Origin: Macrobrachium rosenbergii
Taxonomy: Eukaryota > Arthropoda > Malacostraca > Decapoda > Palaemonidae
Reading direction: 5' to 3'
DNA length: 64,000 nucleotides
Assembly: GCF_040412425.1 (NCBI RefSeq)
Contig: NC_089763.1
Span: forward strand, 58,704,415-58,768,414
Position numbers and translations under genes: made by a program. Positions 1-15,691 of the stretch are shown here, in pieces (position 1 is the first letter of the stretch; each line of letters opens with the position of its first letter). Under the pieces are notes generated by a model that was not told where the DNA came from, ran no database searches, and was given only the letters and a program-made list of their open reading frames with translations.

Positions 1-351
1 ACAGCTGAGGGCTGTCTTGGTGCCCCGATGGAGGACGTATGTTTGTTTTTTTTTTTTCTGCCTGCTGTTGTTTATTTTTGCCTTTTTTTTTAGCTACTTT
101 TTGTTTATAAAGTTAATTGTTTATTTAACTTGATTTTGTTTAGTGCTGCCTTTTGGCTTTTTTTTTGTACCTATGGTTTTTATCTTTTTACCAGACCTGA
201 CTCACTTGTAAATATTGCAAATAAATTAATTTTAAGCTCATTTTATTGTTTTTGTTGTTTTCCCCTCCTTTGTTTGTTGCATCTGCCGTCAGTCATGACA
301 GCCCGTCCTGAGTATGTTAAAGAACCTGCATAACGGCCCACTCAGTCGTTA
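1..351. other. T-rich sequence without a recognisable gene
   Basis: This stretch is T-rich on the plus strand with several poly-T runs. A short hydrophobic reading frame near 130-333 is what T-rich DNA produces by chance. I see no motif, repeat or RNA gene. Confidence 0.5.
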
Positions 352-512
<161 letters not shown>

Positions 513-1049
513 CAATAGTTTTTCCCAAACAGGGAATAGCTCCTGAGAAGCAAGGCAGTTTTGACAGCAACTTATATATAGTGAAAATACCACCTCTGTG
601 GAACCAGATATTTCGTCTTGTAAGTTTCTAGCTCTACCAAGGATATGAGAACTTTATTGTGTTTCCTTTTTCCAGCAAATAATTAAGGTGTTGTATCTTT
701 CAAACAGAATAAAGATTTTACGGGATCATTGGAAGAAACAGTTATGAAACACCCACTCTGCTTTACCTCTTCGTACTCTTAACTGTAACTTATTATTGAT
801 TCTTGAAGACCTGGTTGTACAAGGTTAATAAATGTAATCTTTAGGAGTTTTATCTTTTCTAAAACAGCATATATGAACTTGTTTTATATTTATACAAGTA
901 ATATGAAATTTATTGTAATTATACAAGTGTATACAGAAAACTACCAAAGTGAAACAGACAGCTTGGGGTACGTTGTGTAAGCATTTAAGACATTACTCAG
1001 GTGGTGTTTGTGGGTGTGACCTCTAGTATCAGAGGTGAGATTTATCATT
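513..1049. other. AT-rich sequence, nothing recognised
   Basis: No reading frame, tandem repeat or element end that I can name. It precedes a minus-strand LINE fragment. Confidence 0.5.
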
Positions 1050-1310
1050 ATTTACCTACATAAGTAATTTATCTGGGGCATGAATGTTGCTTGAAGAAGG
1101 TATGATGATGATCCTGCTGCTTTGCAACAGGCGTGAAGAAATTAATATCTTGAATAAATTATTCTTGGTCCCCCATTGTTCTATATTGTCGGAGGAAAGA
1201 AGTCCTTCGGCGGTGGACCTCGATATTAGTCTTGGTGAATCAGCTAGACTTGACAGTACTGGGTTCCTGGCTTGGAATGGAAACATGGCATTTATATCAT
1301 GTATCAAAAC
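1050..1310 (-). mobile_element. CR1/Jockey-like LINE reverse transcriptase scrap
   Basis: The minus-strand translation contains STAEGLLSSDNIEQWGTKN followed by FKI and, in another frame, a Thr-Pro-Val-Ala segment. This resembles the region just after the YADD box in CR1/Jockey-type LINE reverse transcriptases, where decapod elements read like 'AGLLSSDL..I.QWGTRNLVKFN'. The frame breaks after the WGTKN segment, so it is a short dead fragment of about 85 codons. The similarity is from memory of the family pattern and is not tested by alignment. Confidence 0.5.
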
Positions 1311-1559
1311 CAGGAATTGAAATGATGAATTTTAATGGGTTTTTTTGGCACACCCCACCCTAGCATGGGGTCATACTTTTGGGACATAGCCTGGGAGTTG
1401 ATGGCCTCCCTTCAAAGAAAATAATTGTCTCAATGTAATGATGCCTGTCTCTTCCACAAGGGCACATGTTGAGACAGTGTACTAGACCACTCATGTAGTT
1501 TCTAACACATAAATGGATAGAAAAATTAGAAATGGGCCCCAGTCTGTGGGTTGGGATGT

Positions 1560-3880
1560 AATAATCCTGAATCAAATTGGAAAGATGTAACATTGAAAAT
1601 GAATACTAGAAATATAGAGTTTACAATATTGTGTATATTCATTCTAGAAGTGCAAATGGAACCTAGGAGGAATAACAGAGATCTAGAAACCAAATGCAGA
1701 GAAGGCACAAACTGACTGGCAAACATTAAGCAGTACATTTATTGCTGGAAAGATTGAAATCCAAACAGTGCATTATGAGGATAACATTGGCTATGTAGCA
1801 AAGAATAAGTTCCTTCCCCTAAAAACGTGAATTTTATACATAACTATAGAATGTTATAGATGGAATACCAGAGATATGAGAATTGTCGCTGATATGACTT
1901 CAAAAGTGGTTGGGAACAATGCAGGTATGTAAGAGTTAATGAGCAAAGAAGTGCCTGTTAAGGGCTACAAATTTTGATGTGTTGCAGTCTGTTATTGTAT
2001 GGCCAATAATCTTGTAATTAGAGGCACTTTTCTAACTCAAGGGTATCTGTAAATACACTTGGACATCTCCATTTGGCAGTTATAGAAACCAAATAAATCA
2101 CAAACCATTAACTGATAGCGAGAAAGAAACTGGAATAACATCAGCATAGTGGAGTAGTTGTTGGCACTGATCACCATTTTGTTATCGGGACACTAAAGCT
2201 CAGATTAAAAATACCCAATAAAAGATTGTTAAGGATAAGCATCGAGCAACTTTTGCAGTTGTATGTAAAAATAGAGTAGCAGTTTTAGAAACCATAGGTT
2301 AGGAGTTGCAGACCATAAATGAGGACTGAGTTGACTTGGGAATGTATTTTATTCTGCATGAAAATATGTACTGGGGTACTGGGTAAAAAGAGTTATCGCT
2401 GGATATGGGATGAAACATATGATATGGTATAGAGCAAATAAATACAAAAAGATAACTGGAGAAATATTTCAGGGAGTAAAAGGAGCTTGCAAAGTAAAAC
2501 ATGCAAAGTACTTAGGTTTAAATAGTGAAAAAAGTATCTGATAAAAAACCATGCAGACAATGTTGATAAAAATATATCCAGGAAGTGGCATTGGTGTCAA
2601 AGTCCAACATGTAAATATAAATAAGGAAAAGAGGCCGGTAATAATATAAGACGATACCGACAAGGAATACGACTACGTCACAGTGTTCACCTGCCTTTCT
2701 TCAGCACCCTCATGCCTGCTGCAGTGGGTCTGGCCCTCTTGTAAAACTGTCAAGACAACGCTGGTTGGAAGGTTTTTGTGAGGTCAAGGATAGGAGATAG
2801 ATGATCATTTAAAAGATGTTTCAGAAGCTGAAGAAGATTCACGATAATAACGGAGGCTGAAAGCAGTGGCTATGATGAATCATTTTATGAATAATTTCAT
2901 TGAAAATGCGTTGACAACTCGGATAATAATTGTCCTGTTGTGCTGTACATGAAATGAAGAAACAAAGCGCGACGATGGGGTACAGGGAATGACTCCTATA
3001 CCAATCATCGACCAGAGAAAGGTGATTTGGTTGAATATGGTAATTACAAAGGAATTTATGCCAGTCTGAAATATTATGCTCATTATAAGCACATTAGAGA
3101 ATGATAAAATCCTCAGCTATGAACAAGTTGCTTTTAAGTAGGTGAAGGTTGCGCAGATCAAATATTTGTTAAAAACATGTAGTCATGTGCGGATTATAAA
3201 AATCCCCTTCTGAGGCATTTTGTTCGTTAGGAAAAGGTATTTTACATTCCAAAAGCTTGTATTATGGAATGTCCTATAGGGTAATGTTAGCTCACCTGAG
3301 CTGTATTCCCTTATCGTGGATTTAAAATGAAATAAGTGGCTGGAGATGGAAGGGAAGGTTTAGGTTGGACTAGCAACAGAAACTTGACAGAGTTAGAATG
3401 TGCATGCGTGGCTGTTTTCATTAATAAATCACCGTAAGATTACAATGCTTGCCTAATAGAGTGCTTCATATAGCTGGAGAAATGGAACTTGTGATAAATC
3501 CAAGAAAAACAGAAATACTGTGGACATTATATACAAAGGAATGAAGTGATATCCAGTGCAGGTTATCTTGAGTTGGGATTCATCAGAAGACTAAAAAAAG
3601 GCAAATCAAACAATGAGCAACTTGATTTGGTAGGAAAGTCAGGTAGGGTAGAATTGCATACAGAGTAAGAATACACTTCACTGGTATATGATGTGTATTA
3701 CTATAAGGATGTGAATCACGGTATGGTAGTGAAACTCTTTGTAGAGGATTTTATGGAATATTATGAGTCAAACGGCAGAACTGAACGAGAAATTGTAACT
3801 TAAGCATTACTGCAGAAATTACAATGAGAGATGGAAATGGCTTGGACATGTCTCTCGCATTACACTAGGGAGAATGATGT
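1560..3880 (+). mobile_element. Decayed RTE-type LINE, endonuclease and reverse transcriptase
   Basis: Frames change many times, but the family order can be followed. An AP-endonuclease-like part runs from about 1570 to 2230: 'SECKWN'-like near 1660, 'ADMTSKVVGNNAGM' near 1890 (family GDMNAKVG.NN.G), 'NNLVIRGTF' near 2005, 'CKYTWTSPFGSYRNQINH' at about 2046-2100, and GTDHHFVIGTLKLRLKI at about 2162-2215 (family GSDHHLV...LKL). Reverse-transcriptase traces follow: 'PEKGDLVEYGNYKGIYASL' at about 3014-3072 (family PKKGD...NYRGI.LL), 'EGCADQIFVKN' at about 3143-3175, 'NPRKTEILWTLYTKE' near 3500-3543, and 'WKWLGHVSRIT' at about 3837-3870. Stops and frameshifts throughout make it a relic. The final basic segment is missing here and reappears at 5255 beyond an inserted DNA transposon. 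Confidence 0.8.
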
Positions 3881-4260
3881 GTAATGCCTCGCTCACACAT
3901 TGGCGATTCAAGGATGTGCAGTTCGTAACTGCTGAAAATTTGCTAATTACAACGTCATTATGATGTAATTACGAAATAATCGCCATGAATCGTTACTGTG
4001 TCGCTAATTTTGTCGCCGTGCACCAAGTGATGGCGGATGTGTTCAGCTGTCTAAATCATATGCGATCCGACTGCGTTAACTGTCATGTCATTGCGCAATA
4101 CGCAATTTTTCGTAATTAGATTGCACATTCGTAACTCGCAATTGCGACATATGCCATGCATTACGCAGTGTGCCATGAATCGCCATGGTGACGTGGCAGT
4201 ATGCTCAGTGTGCCATGTGGGATGTGATGTAGCAATGCCGCCTCACGCACGTCACCAAGC

Positions 4261-4296
4261 TATATAAGGCAGCTGCCAACACGAGAGGTCATAGTC
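4261..4296 (+). promoter_or_regulatory. TATA box plus initiator inside the Harbinger-like element
   Basis: TATATAAGG starts at 4261 and an arthropod-like initiator TCATAG puts +1 at about 4291, exactly 30 bases downstream of the TATA start. The first ATG is at 4301 and opens only a 20-codon frame (4301-4363) ending in TAA; the MADF ORF starts later at 4497. The spacing is what an RNA polymerase II core promoter needs, and its place just upstream of the element's own ORF suggests it once drove that ORF. No expression evidence is available. Confidence 0.5.
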
Positions 4297-4496
4297 TTTC
4301 ATGAGTGACCTCAAGGTGACCTCTGTTGCTCTCCTCACCGGGCCCTTTGTTGGATTTGATTAAACTGCATCAGGATGCCACATAACCCTGTAGGCAAGAG
4401 CCTCTAAGGCAAGCCGATAATGAAGAAGATGAAGATTGTGCCCTACAAGGATGGCCCCCATCAGGATGAGAAGTAGCTGTCCTGCGCCAGGTCTCG

Positions 4497-4958
4497 TTGT
4501 CCTCTTCTGCTTCTGCTTCTTTTGACTGTGATCCCCATCAGCAGGCCCTTCATCAAGCAGCCAAAGAAAGCTGCTCATCTGCGTCAACGTCAGTGGCCCC
4601 AACTGATCATGATGAGGAACTGAACCCTATGCTAACCATGGAACTCAGGCAGGAGGCCAAGGTCATGTCCGAAGATGACCGGGACGTACTCAAAGGCGAC
4701 GGAGAGGACATGTCTATGATGGATGTAGAGAAGGGCGATGAGAGGTCAGGATTGCAGAAGCGGAGGAAAAAGAGTCCATGTGTCCTCCTGACAGATGACC
4801 AAGAAAGGATGTTACGGGAATGGTTGCAGGAGCACCCCTTTTTGTATGACAGGGGGCTCACTGACTTCAAGGAAGTGGCCAAGAAGATGCTTTATATATG
4901 GTGGTATCCATGTACACGACACAGTTACAACGCTGTTACACGTCACTATGTGACGTAA
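4497..4958 (+). CDS. Truncated MADF-domain transposon protein
   Basis: The 153-residue ORF has a Ser/Ala-rich start, an acidic middle (DHDEE, residues 37-41; EDDRD, EKGDE), a basic patch KRRKK near residue 90 that could act as a nuclear localisation signal, then LTDDQERMLREWLQEHPFLY from about residue 99, followed by DRGLTDFKEVAKK. The W..EHPFLYD...DFK pattern is the first half of a MADF (Myb/SANT-like) DNA-binding domain. The second half, with the conserved tryptophan and Cys/W-R motif, is missing: after VAKKML the frame runs into subterminal element DNA (tail WWYPCTRHSYNAVTRHYVT). I read it as the DNA-binding partner ORF of a Harbinger-type element cut short by an internal deletion. The start at 4497 is the first ATG in frame; a spliced upstream exon is possible. 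A host regulator is less likely because it lies between the element's TIRs. Confidence 0.6.
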   Translation: MSSSASASFDCDPHQQALHQAAKESCSSASTSVAPTDHDEELNPMLTMELRQEAKVMSEDDRDVLKGDGEDMSMMDVEKGDERSGLQKRRKKSPCVLLTDDQERMLREWLQEHPFLYDRGLTDFKEVAKKMLYIWWYPCTRHSYNAVTRHYVT

Positions 4959-5254
4959 ATACAATTCAATTAAAACGCCATAATTCTGCATGCGTTTATG
5001 CATGACGCCATCCTGTCGCAACTGCCAAATGTGGGTGTGGCCTAAATCATCGGCGTAATGCGCGTGTCATTACATCTCGAACTGTGCAATGTTGTCGCTA
5101 TGGTTAATTGCGTATTATGCCATGGTGTCGTAATCAGCTGACTTTTTTTTTTTTTGTGGCACCAGGCCCGCTAATGATGGCGATGATCGCCAAAACCAAC
5201 CACTATGACATGCGCGTCTTTGAATCGCCGATGTGTGATCAAGGCATGATACTG

Positions 5255-5332
5255 TCTGCTGGATTCCTTAGGCACTAGAAGAGCTGGAAGACCCAGACCT
5301 CCGTCATCAAACATCTTGTTCATCTTTCCGCT
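5255..5332 (+). mobile_element. 3' end of the RTE-type LINE ORF, beyond the insertion
   Basis: Immediately after the right TIR one frame reads LDSLGTRRAGRPRPPSSN. RTE-type LINEs end their reverse-transcriptase ORF with a basic G.RRRGRP.. segment directly after the 'W.GHV.R' motif, which here ends at 3870 before the left TIR. The two pieces therefore look like one LINE tail split by the Harbinger-like element. Confidence 0.6.
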
Positions 5333-5371
5333 GTAGATAGTGATAAACAAATACCATTATTTTGATGCCTG

Positions 5372-5372
<1 letters not shown>

Positions 5373-5439
<67 letters not shown>

Positions 5440-5500
5440 GTCACCATATGGGTCTACCCATCTAAATTCAAAATGTATTAGGTAAAATAAATTATTATAA

Positions 5501-5545
<45 letters not shown>

Positions 5546-5570
5546 CATTAAATTCAAAATATTAAAATAA

Positions 5571-5665
<95 letters not shown>
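5373..5665. repeat. (ATT)n trinucleotide arrays, three blocks
   Basis: Three ATT/TTA arrays lie at 5373-5439, 5491-5545 and 5571-5665, separated by short spacers that share the words AAATTCAAAAT and AAAATAAATTATTA, so the spacers look duplicated along with the array. Poly-Asn frames on the minus strand are repeat translation. Confidence 0.95.
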
Positions 5666-5666
<1 letters not shown>

Positions 5667-6891
5667 CAGGAAGCCCTCTGGGAGAGAAAAGCAAAGTCTG
5701 AAATTCCTGGAAAAGCATGCTATCATTGGAATCAGATAAAGCTGAAAACCACTTGAGCGTAAGGAAGTATCGGTTTGCGTTTTAGAAACGTCAATAAAGA
5801 CATATGATGGTAGAAATTGTAAGCGAAGAAGGAAACTGTGGAGTGGAAAATTTCTGCAAGGTGGATAAGTTGAAAGCACATGTATTTACTTATACTAGGG
5901 AGAACCATTGAGTAAGTTTAATCAATATCCAACTGTTAAAAAAATAACTAGTAAATATTTAAATATGAAGAAGAGGCCGGCTTTACTGTATACAACAAAA
6001 TCAGTCGTGCCGAAAAAGCTGAAAGAAATACAATTTTACAATGATGCTGGACGGCGAATCTATATTTGCTTTGCCATTATATTTTTAATGCATCTTATAC
6101 CAGTACACTGTACATAAGCTTATAGGTGCATCTGTTTTATTATGCATCATAAGTGTTTAATGTATGAAATTGTATACGTGAATTTTATGGTACATGGATG
6201 AATATATATAAAGTTACACATAACTGATAGAAGATGGAATTCACATTACATGAGAAAAACTTACATCCAGATGTTATTTACGATAAATGCACCTACTCTG
6301 AAAAAAAGATGGGAACATAGCTTTTTTGGTTAAACATGGGTGGCAGTGTCCTAATACACTACTCATCAGGGGAGAGAATTGATTTCGATGCCGTTATACA
6401 TACTTCTGTCGAATTCAGGATCTGTACTCGGTATCGAAATATACCTATCTCTGCTATGATACTTGAGTACTGAGTTTGCATCATCTCACTATGCAGAAGT
6501 ATATACTGTAGATTTGTCAGCATTTTTACTCGATATTTTGGTACTTTCACGAATTAAGCCATTCATATAAAATTCACTATACCTTGGGAATAGCTGACAT
6601 CCGGTGTTAATTAAATGTCATAAATGTACTTACATTGACCAGGATTCAGGCCTGTACCTTTTTGGTTTGGGACGTGGCCAATCCACGCTGTTATGATAGC
6701 TGAGTAGTAATCTGCAACACGTTTGTAAAAGTATGTGTGATAGTTTCGCAAGATTTGTGTGACATTTTGTACATTCATATTTATTAAATTACAAATATAA
6801 TACCATCGAATTCCCTATACCTTGGGACAATCTACACTTAAATAGAATTAATGTATGATAAGTACAATTACCTTGACAGGAACTGAACCTA
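5666..6891. other. AT-rich DNA, nothing recognised
   Basis: Small open frames (for example 5908-6117) show no domain, coding-like composition or neighbouring signals. I see no repeat or element end. Confidence 0.4.
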
Positions 6892-7197
6892 TGCCATTTT
6901 GTCCCTTGGGGGTAGTGCAGTCAGTGACCTCATGCGTTGCACTGCAGGCATTGCTTAAGGTTCTTTGCAGCGTCCCTTCGGCCCCTAGCTGCAACCGCTC
7001 ATTCCTTTTACCATACCTTCGTTCATATTCTCTTTCTTCCATTTACTTTCCACCCTCTCCTAACAATTGATTCATAGTGCAACTGCGAGGTTTTCCTCCT
7101 GTTACACCTTTGAAACTTTTTTACTGTCAGTTTCCTTTTCAGCGCTGAGTGATTCCATAGGTCCCATCGCCTGGTCTTGGCCTAAAATCTATATTTT
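6892..7197 (+). mobile_element. SINE-like dispersed repeat, copy 1
   Basis: This ~305-bp block matches 34404-34713 over its whole length (shared words include GGTTCTTTGCAGC, CCCTTCGGCCCCTAGCTGCA, ATAGTGCAACTGCGAGGTTT and the ending TTGGCCTAAA). I recognise it as a repeat that is very common in decapod sequence. It is non-coding, CT-rich in its centre, and fits a SINE in size; I cannot identify an RNA polymerase III box with certainty. The second copy has a clear target-site duplication, this one does not. Confidence 0.8.
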
Positions 7198-12212
<5,015 letters not shown>

Positions 12213-12281
<69 letters not shown>

Positions 12282-12283
12282 AG

Positions 12284-12352
<69 letters not shown>

Positions 12353-12361
12353 TATATAATG

Positions 12362-12396
<35 letters not shown>

Positions 12397-12405
12397 TATA
12401 TAATG

Positions 12406-12499
<94 letters not shown>

Positions 12500-12524
12500 T
12501 ATATATAATGTATAATGCGATGTC
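12213..12524. repeat. Compound (TC)n-(TA)n microsatellites
   Basis: (TC)n at 12213-12278, then (TA)n at about 12290-12358, 12365-12397 and 12409-12507. The TA blocks are separated by the duplicated interruption GATATATAATGTATAATATA, suggesting unequal exchange inside the array. Confidence 0.96.
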
Positions 12525-12655
12525 AGGCAGGGCAGCCGATCGAGGCTACAGCCTACCCCAACATAAAACCAAAGTCCTTCAAAAGAAGGCATCGTGCTTA
12601 CCCCATATGAAAAATGGGAAAAAAGCATGTTAAACGAAGAAGAAGAAGAAGAAGA
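12525..12655 (+). mobile_element. LINE-type 3' tail ending in (GAA)n
   Basis: A unique island between TA arrays reads GCGATGTCAGGCAGGGCAGC at about 12528, then a CCCCA..AAACC..AAGTCC region, and ends with (GAA)6 at 12637-12655. I know this sequence type as a frequent decapod repeat that always ends in a GAA run; a short simple-repeat tail is typical of the 3' ends of RTE-like LINEs and their SINE derivatives. It carries no coding motif. Family assignment is uncertain. Confidence 0.55.
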
Positions 12656-12688
12656 TATGTATGTATATATATATAATATATATATATA

Positions 12689-12763
<75 letters not shown>
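12656..12763. repeat. (TA)n microsatellite
   Basis: TA repeats with two short interruptions, starting directly after the (GAA)n tail. Confidence 0.96.
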
Positions 12764-12767
<4 letters not shown>

Positions 12768-14629
12768 TATTATATGTATTGTATATGTTTATATCGTCTA
12801 TTATATTATATGTATTGTGTATGTTTATATCTTTTTAAGTACTTTTCACGTACCGGGATGACATTTGAGAAAGAGGTCTTTCATCTTAATTGTTTTGTTA
12901 GAGAATCTGCTACTTAGAAATTGCCCTCTGTTCTCTCATCCTTCGTGTCCTTGTCATCATTCTCTTTTTTTTCGGTTTTCCTTTTAATCTTTCAACGCCG
13001 TCATGTTCCTCTACCAAGCCACGCACCTTACGATCCCACCATTTTATCTCTTGGTAGCTTTGCACTTTATTCGTTATGTTCATACAAATTTGTTTTCATA
13101 ATGAGAATGACTTTGTTCAACATATTGGACTCCTCATCTGCTCCTAAGTCTGTTTTCCACTAGCTTCATTTTCCAGTCATTTTCTCTTTACCTGCTCCAC
13201 TTACATCCCGTCCAGTACTACCATGTCTTACTTTCTTGGTCACAAAAGCAATTCCTGTTTTTCATTATTTGCTTTTACAAAGTATTGATAAGATGACCTT
13301 GAGCAAATCTTCTTTTTCCTTAGACAGGTAACGAGGACGTAATCCTGTAAGCCGTTTTTTTTTATTTTTCAACATACGTCTTTTATTTTTACCTTACCAC
13401 AAAACGTTGTTACATTGATAAGTCAAGAAATATACCACGTTAATCTTGATTACTGTTATGCATATTTTAAGGAGAGCATTTTGCTTAACATTCAGTTTTT
13501 ACATGAATGACCCATTCAGAAGAATTAAATGTTAATTTTCTGATATTTTCTAGTTTTAGACAACCAAACAGGAAGCTAGATTGTCTGAGGGGCTTATTGT
13601 TTAATATTGAAAAGTGTGGTAGTCAGACTTGTTTGATCTGTTAGTAAATCAAGAACTGAGGTTTTTTTCGTTTTATTTTTTTTAAAGGTCCACTAGAACA
13701 ACTAGTCTATTAATGCAAGGATTTTATCCTTCAATGGTAATTCCACAATAAGAAGAAAGGAAAATATTTAAGAATTTCTATAAGCTCTGCATTTACTTAT
13801 TATCATAAAGTGGAGCAGTAAAGATAGAGAAAAACATGGAGACAACATGAATGAGGAGAAATTTCACTTCTTTCCCATAGGATGAAACGTTAAATACATG
13901 TACATGGTATTTTCCTAATCCTTACCGATTTCGATAACATAAAAGTATGTCATTGCTTTCCCAATCCTTAGGATTTCCTCTGACTTGTGGAGGAAGCTTC
14001 AGAGGAGGACCTCTCAGTCAAACTTGGGTTCAGCTACTAGAAAACACCGTTGCCCCACTGCTGAGCCCAGGCATTGAGTCTCTCACTGGAATCTCTTGAG
14101 GAGTGCATATAATAATGATTCTGGTATGGTTTTATGTTGACAAAAGATGCATAAATCTAGTCTGATTTCTTGAGATTTATAGAACACTGGTTTTCTTCTC
14201 CTAGCAGATCTATTGCCTCTTAAAAACTGAGGCTGTAATTAGAGCTAAACACTAAATTTTTGGAGTCAGGGAGAACCCAGATAACCTCAGGACAGAATTC
14301 TGATTGGAAAAGGAAGAGGGTGGGTTTAATTATGGAGTAAATAATAAACATGCCTCTTGTTTTATGTAAAGCATACATGTAGTAAGAGTACGGTGGCATG
14401 TTATACTTGCTGTTCACTCTCCAAACACTTAGTACATCACGTGAGTTATGTGCAATGGAACAAAGGTAAGGTCATTGTCGAAGACACGCCGTCATTTTAT
14501 GTAAATATGATAACAAGTGTGTGTTTCTTCCGACAAATATGAACCTATGCTTTCACATAAGGATTACTTGTCTTGGCGTGCTTATGCTGCTACTGAATCA
14601 TCTCTAAAAACAAAATCCTATCATTAGGC
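12764..14629. other. AT-rich DNA without a supported gene
   Basis: Open frames such as 12921-13163 and 14220-14417 show no recognisable domain. A short GC-richer island at 13970-14100 has no coding signal I can identify. Confidence 0.4.
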
Positions 14630-15271
14630 CCATGGTCGTGTGTGGCTTGAGACAGCCTGACTCCTTCACTATGCTTGCAGCTGCATCTGACTTCTCACAC
14701 TCTGAGTTGTCTCCTGTTTTGCACTGTACTTGTTTCTTTGTCTGCAGGGTGTGCATGCCCCCACATGTTTTTCGTTAGCATCAGGATGTAGCCTGTAATG
14801 TTATATCTTCCCCTGCAGCACCTCGTTAGTGCAGTGCTATCTGTGTTTTCTTCTTGGGGTTTTTATCCTTTGTTGGGTGGAGGTGAATGTAGTTGTCCCC
14901 ATGTGCAAGAGCGCAAATCACATGGCGTCCTGCTTTGTGCAAAGCGAGTGATGATGTGATGATTGAAGTGTTCAGGTGTTTTCCTCCCTTGCTTCAAGTG
15001 TGGCCCATGGTTTTATTGGTTAGACCTAAGTGCTTTTCCTGTGAAGCATTGTGTTAGTTTTTATTGGCTCTTCCCCTGCTGGTGTGTTTTTGATCCCTGA
15101 AAGTGCAGTGTGGTACCTATGTGTTCCCATTTTCTTCTCTCACCCATGCCAAGCTGGATGCGAAGGGAGAAGAGAATATTGAACCTGATGTGCAGCACTG
15201 TTCAGGCAGGGAAAACCCTGCAGTAAGCATACGTCCCTGGTAGCTGTGTACTCTCACTCGGTTTTTATCTC
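14630..15271 (+). other. Possible 5' part of the DIRS element
   Basis: Base composition rises to near 50% GC here, as in the DIRS element that follows. Two Cys-rich clusters can be read in one frame (a CPH..SHG.L.CAK stretch near 14900 and a C..V.L.CFKCG stretch near 14980), loosely like the Cys-rich gag head of DIRS elements. Frames are broken and I could not anchor the start of the element. Confidence 0.3.
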
Positions 15272-15691
15272 ATGCAGGGGCTAAGAATGTTTCTGCAAAG
15301 CCATGAGCAAGGAGTGTGTGGACTGGCCTTCACCGCAGTGGTTGAAAAATGGGGAACGGTGGAGGAAGAAGGCATCCCTTGTGTCATCTCCTCCTCCTCT
15401 TCCAGTGACACCCACAAAGCATTTCTTCCAGAAATTTTTGCAATACCTGGACCACAAGACGAAGGTCAACATCGCTGCATAAACCTTCACCATGTGGTAT
15501 CGAAGGGTGAGGAGACCAGCGAGAAGCTAGTTCCGGCTAGTAAGAAGAGGGTAAGACTTGACTTGGTAGCTCACTCTTCTCCCTCTGCCCAAGTACCAGA
15601 GGGTGGAAGATGTCCGACAGTTGGGGGATTGTGCAGTGAGGGGCTTGCAGTCGGTGGAGTTACCCTTCCTCTCCCAGGGCCTCATCAGTAG
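15272..15691 (+). pseudogene. Gag-like fragment of the DIRS element
   Basis: The 139-codon frame has a Ser run (residues 40-46) and a basic KKRVRLDL segment. DIRS gag genes are poorly conserved, so position upstream of the RT is the main argument. The region up to about 16585 has several open pieces in other frames, the longest ending near GNDIGQTTTRRW, without motifs I can name. Confidence 0.35.

Larger units (their letters stand above)
3884..5247. mobile_element. Harbinger-like DNA transposon, internally deleted
   Basis: Bases 3884-3920 and the reverse complement of 5211-5247 match at about 30 of 37 positions, starting ATGCC and sharing CACAT-GGCGATTCAA. These are terminal inverted repeats of a 1.36-kb element. 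Subterminal DNA is rich in short palindromic words (GCAATTGCG, CGCCATGG, GTCACTATGTGAC), as in many cut-and-paste elements. The interior holds a MADF-domain ORF, a domain that PIF/Harbinger elements often encode as their second, DNA-binding protein; no DDE transposase is present. I could not settle a target-site duplication: TAA on the left and TGA on the right are close to the 3-bp TWA duplication of Harbingers but not identical. It is inserted in the RTE-type LINE described on either side. Assignment to Harbinger rests mainly on MADF plus TIRs. Confidence 0.65.

Noticed and set aside
4261..4296. TATA plus initiator as promoter of a host gene
   Set aside because: It lies between the terminal inverted repeats of a transposon and upstream of the transposon's own ORF.
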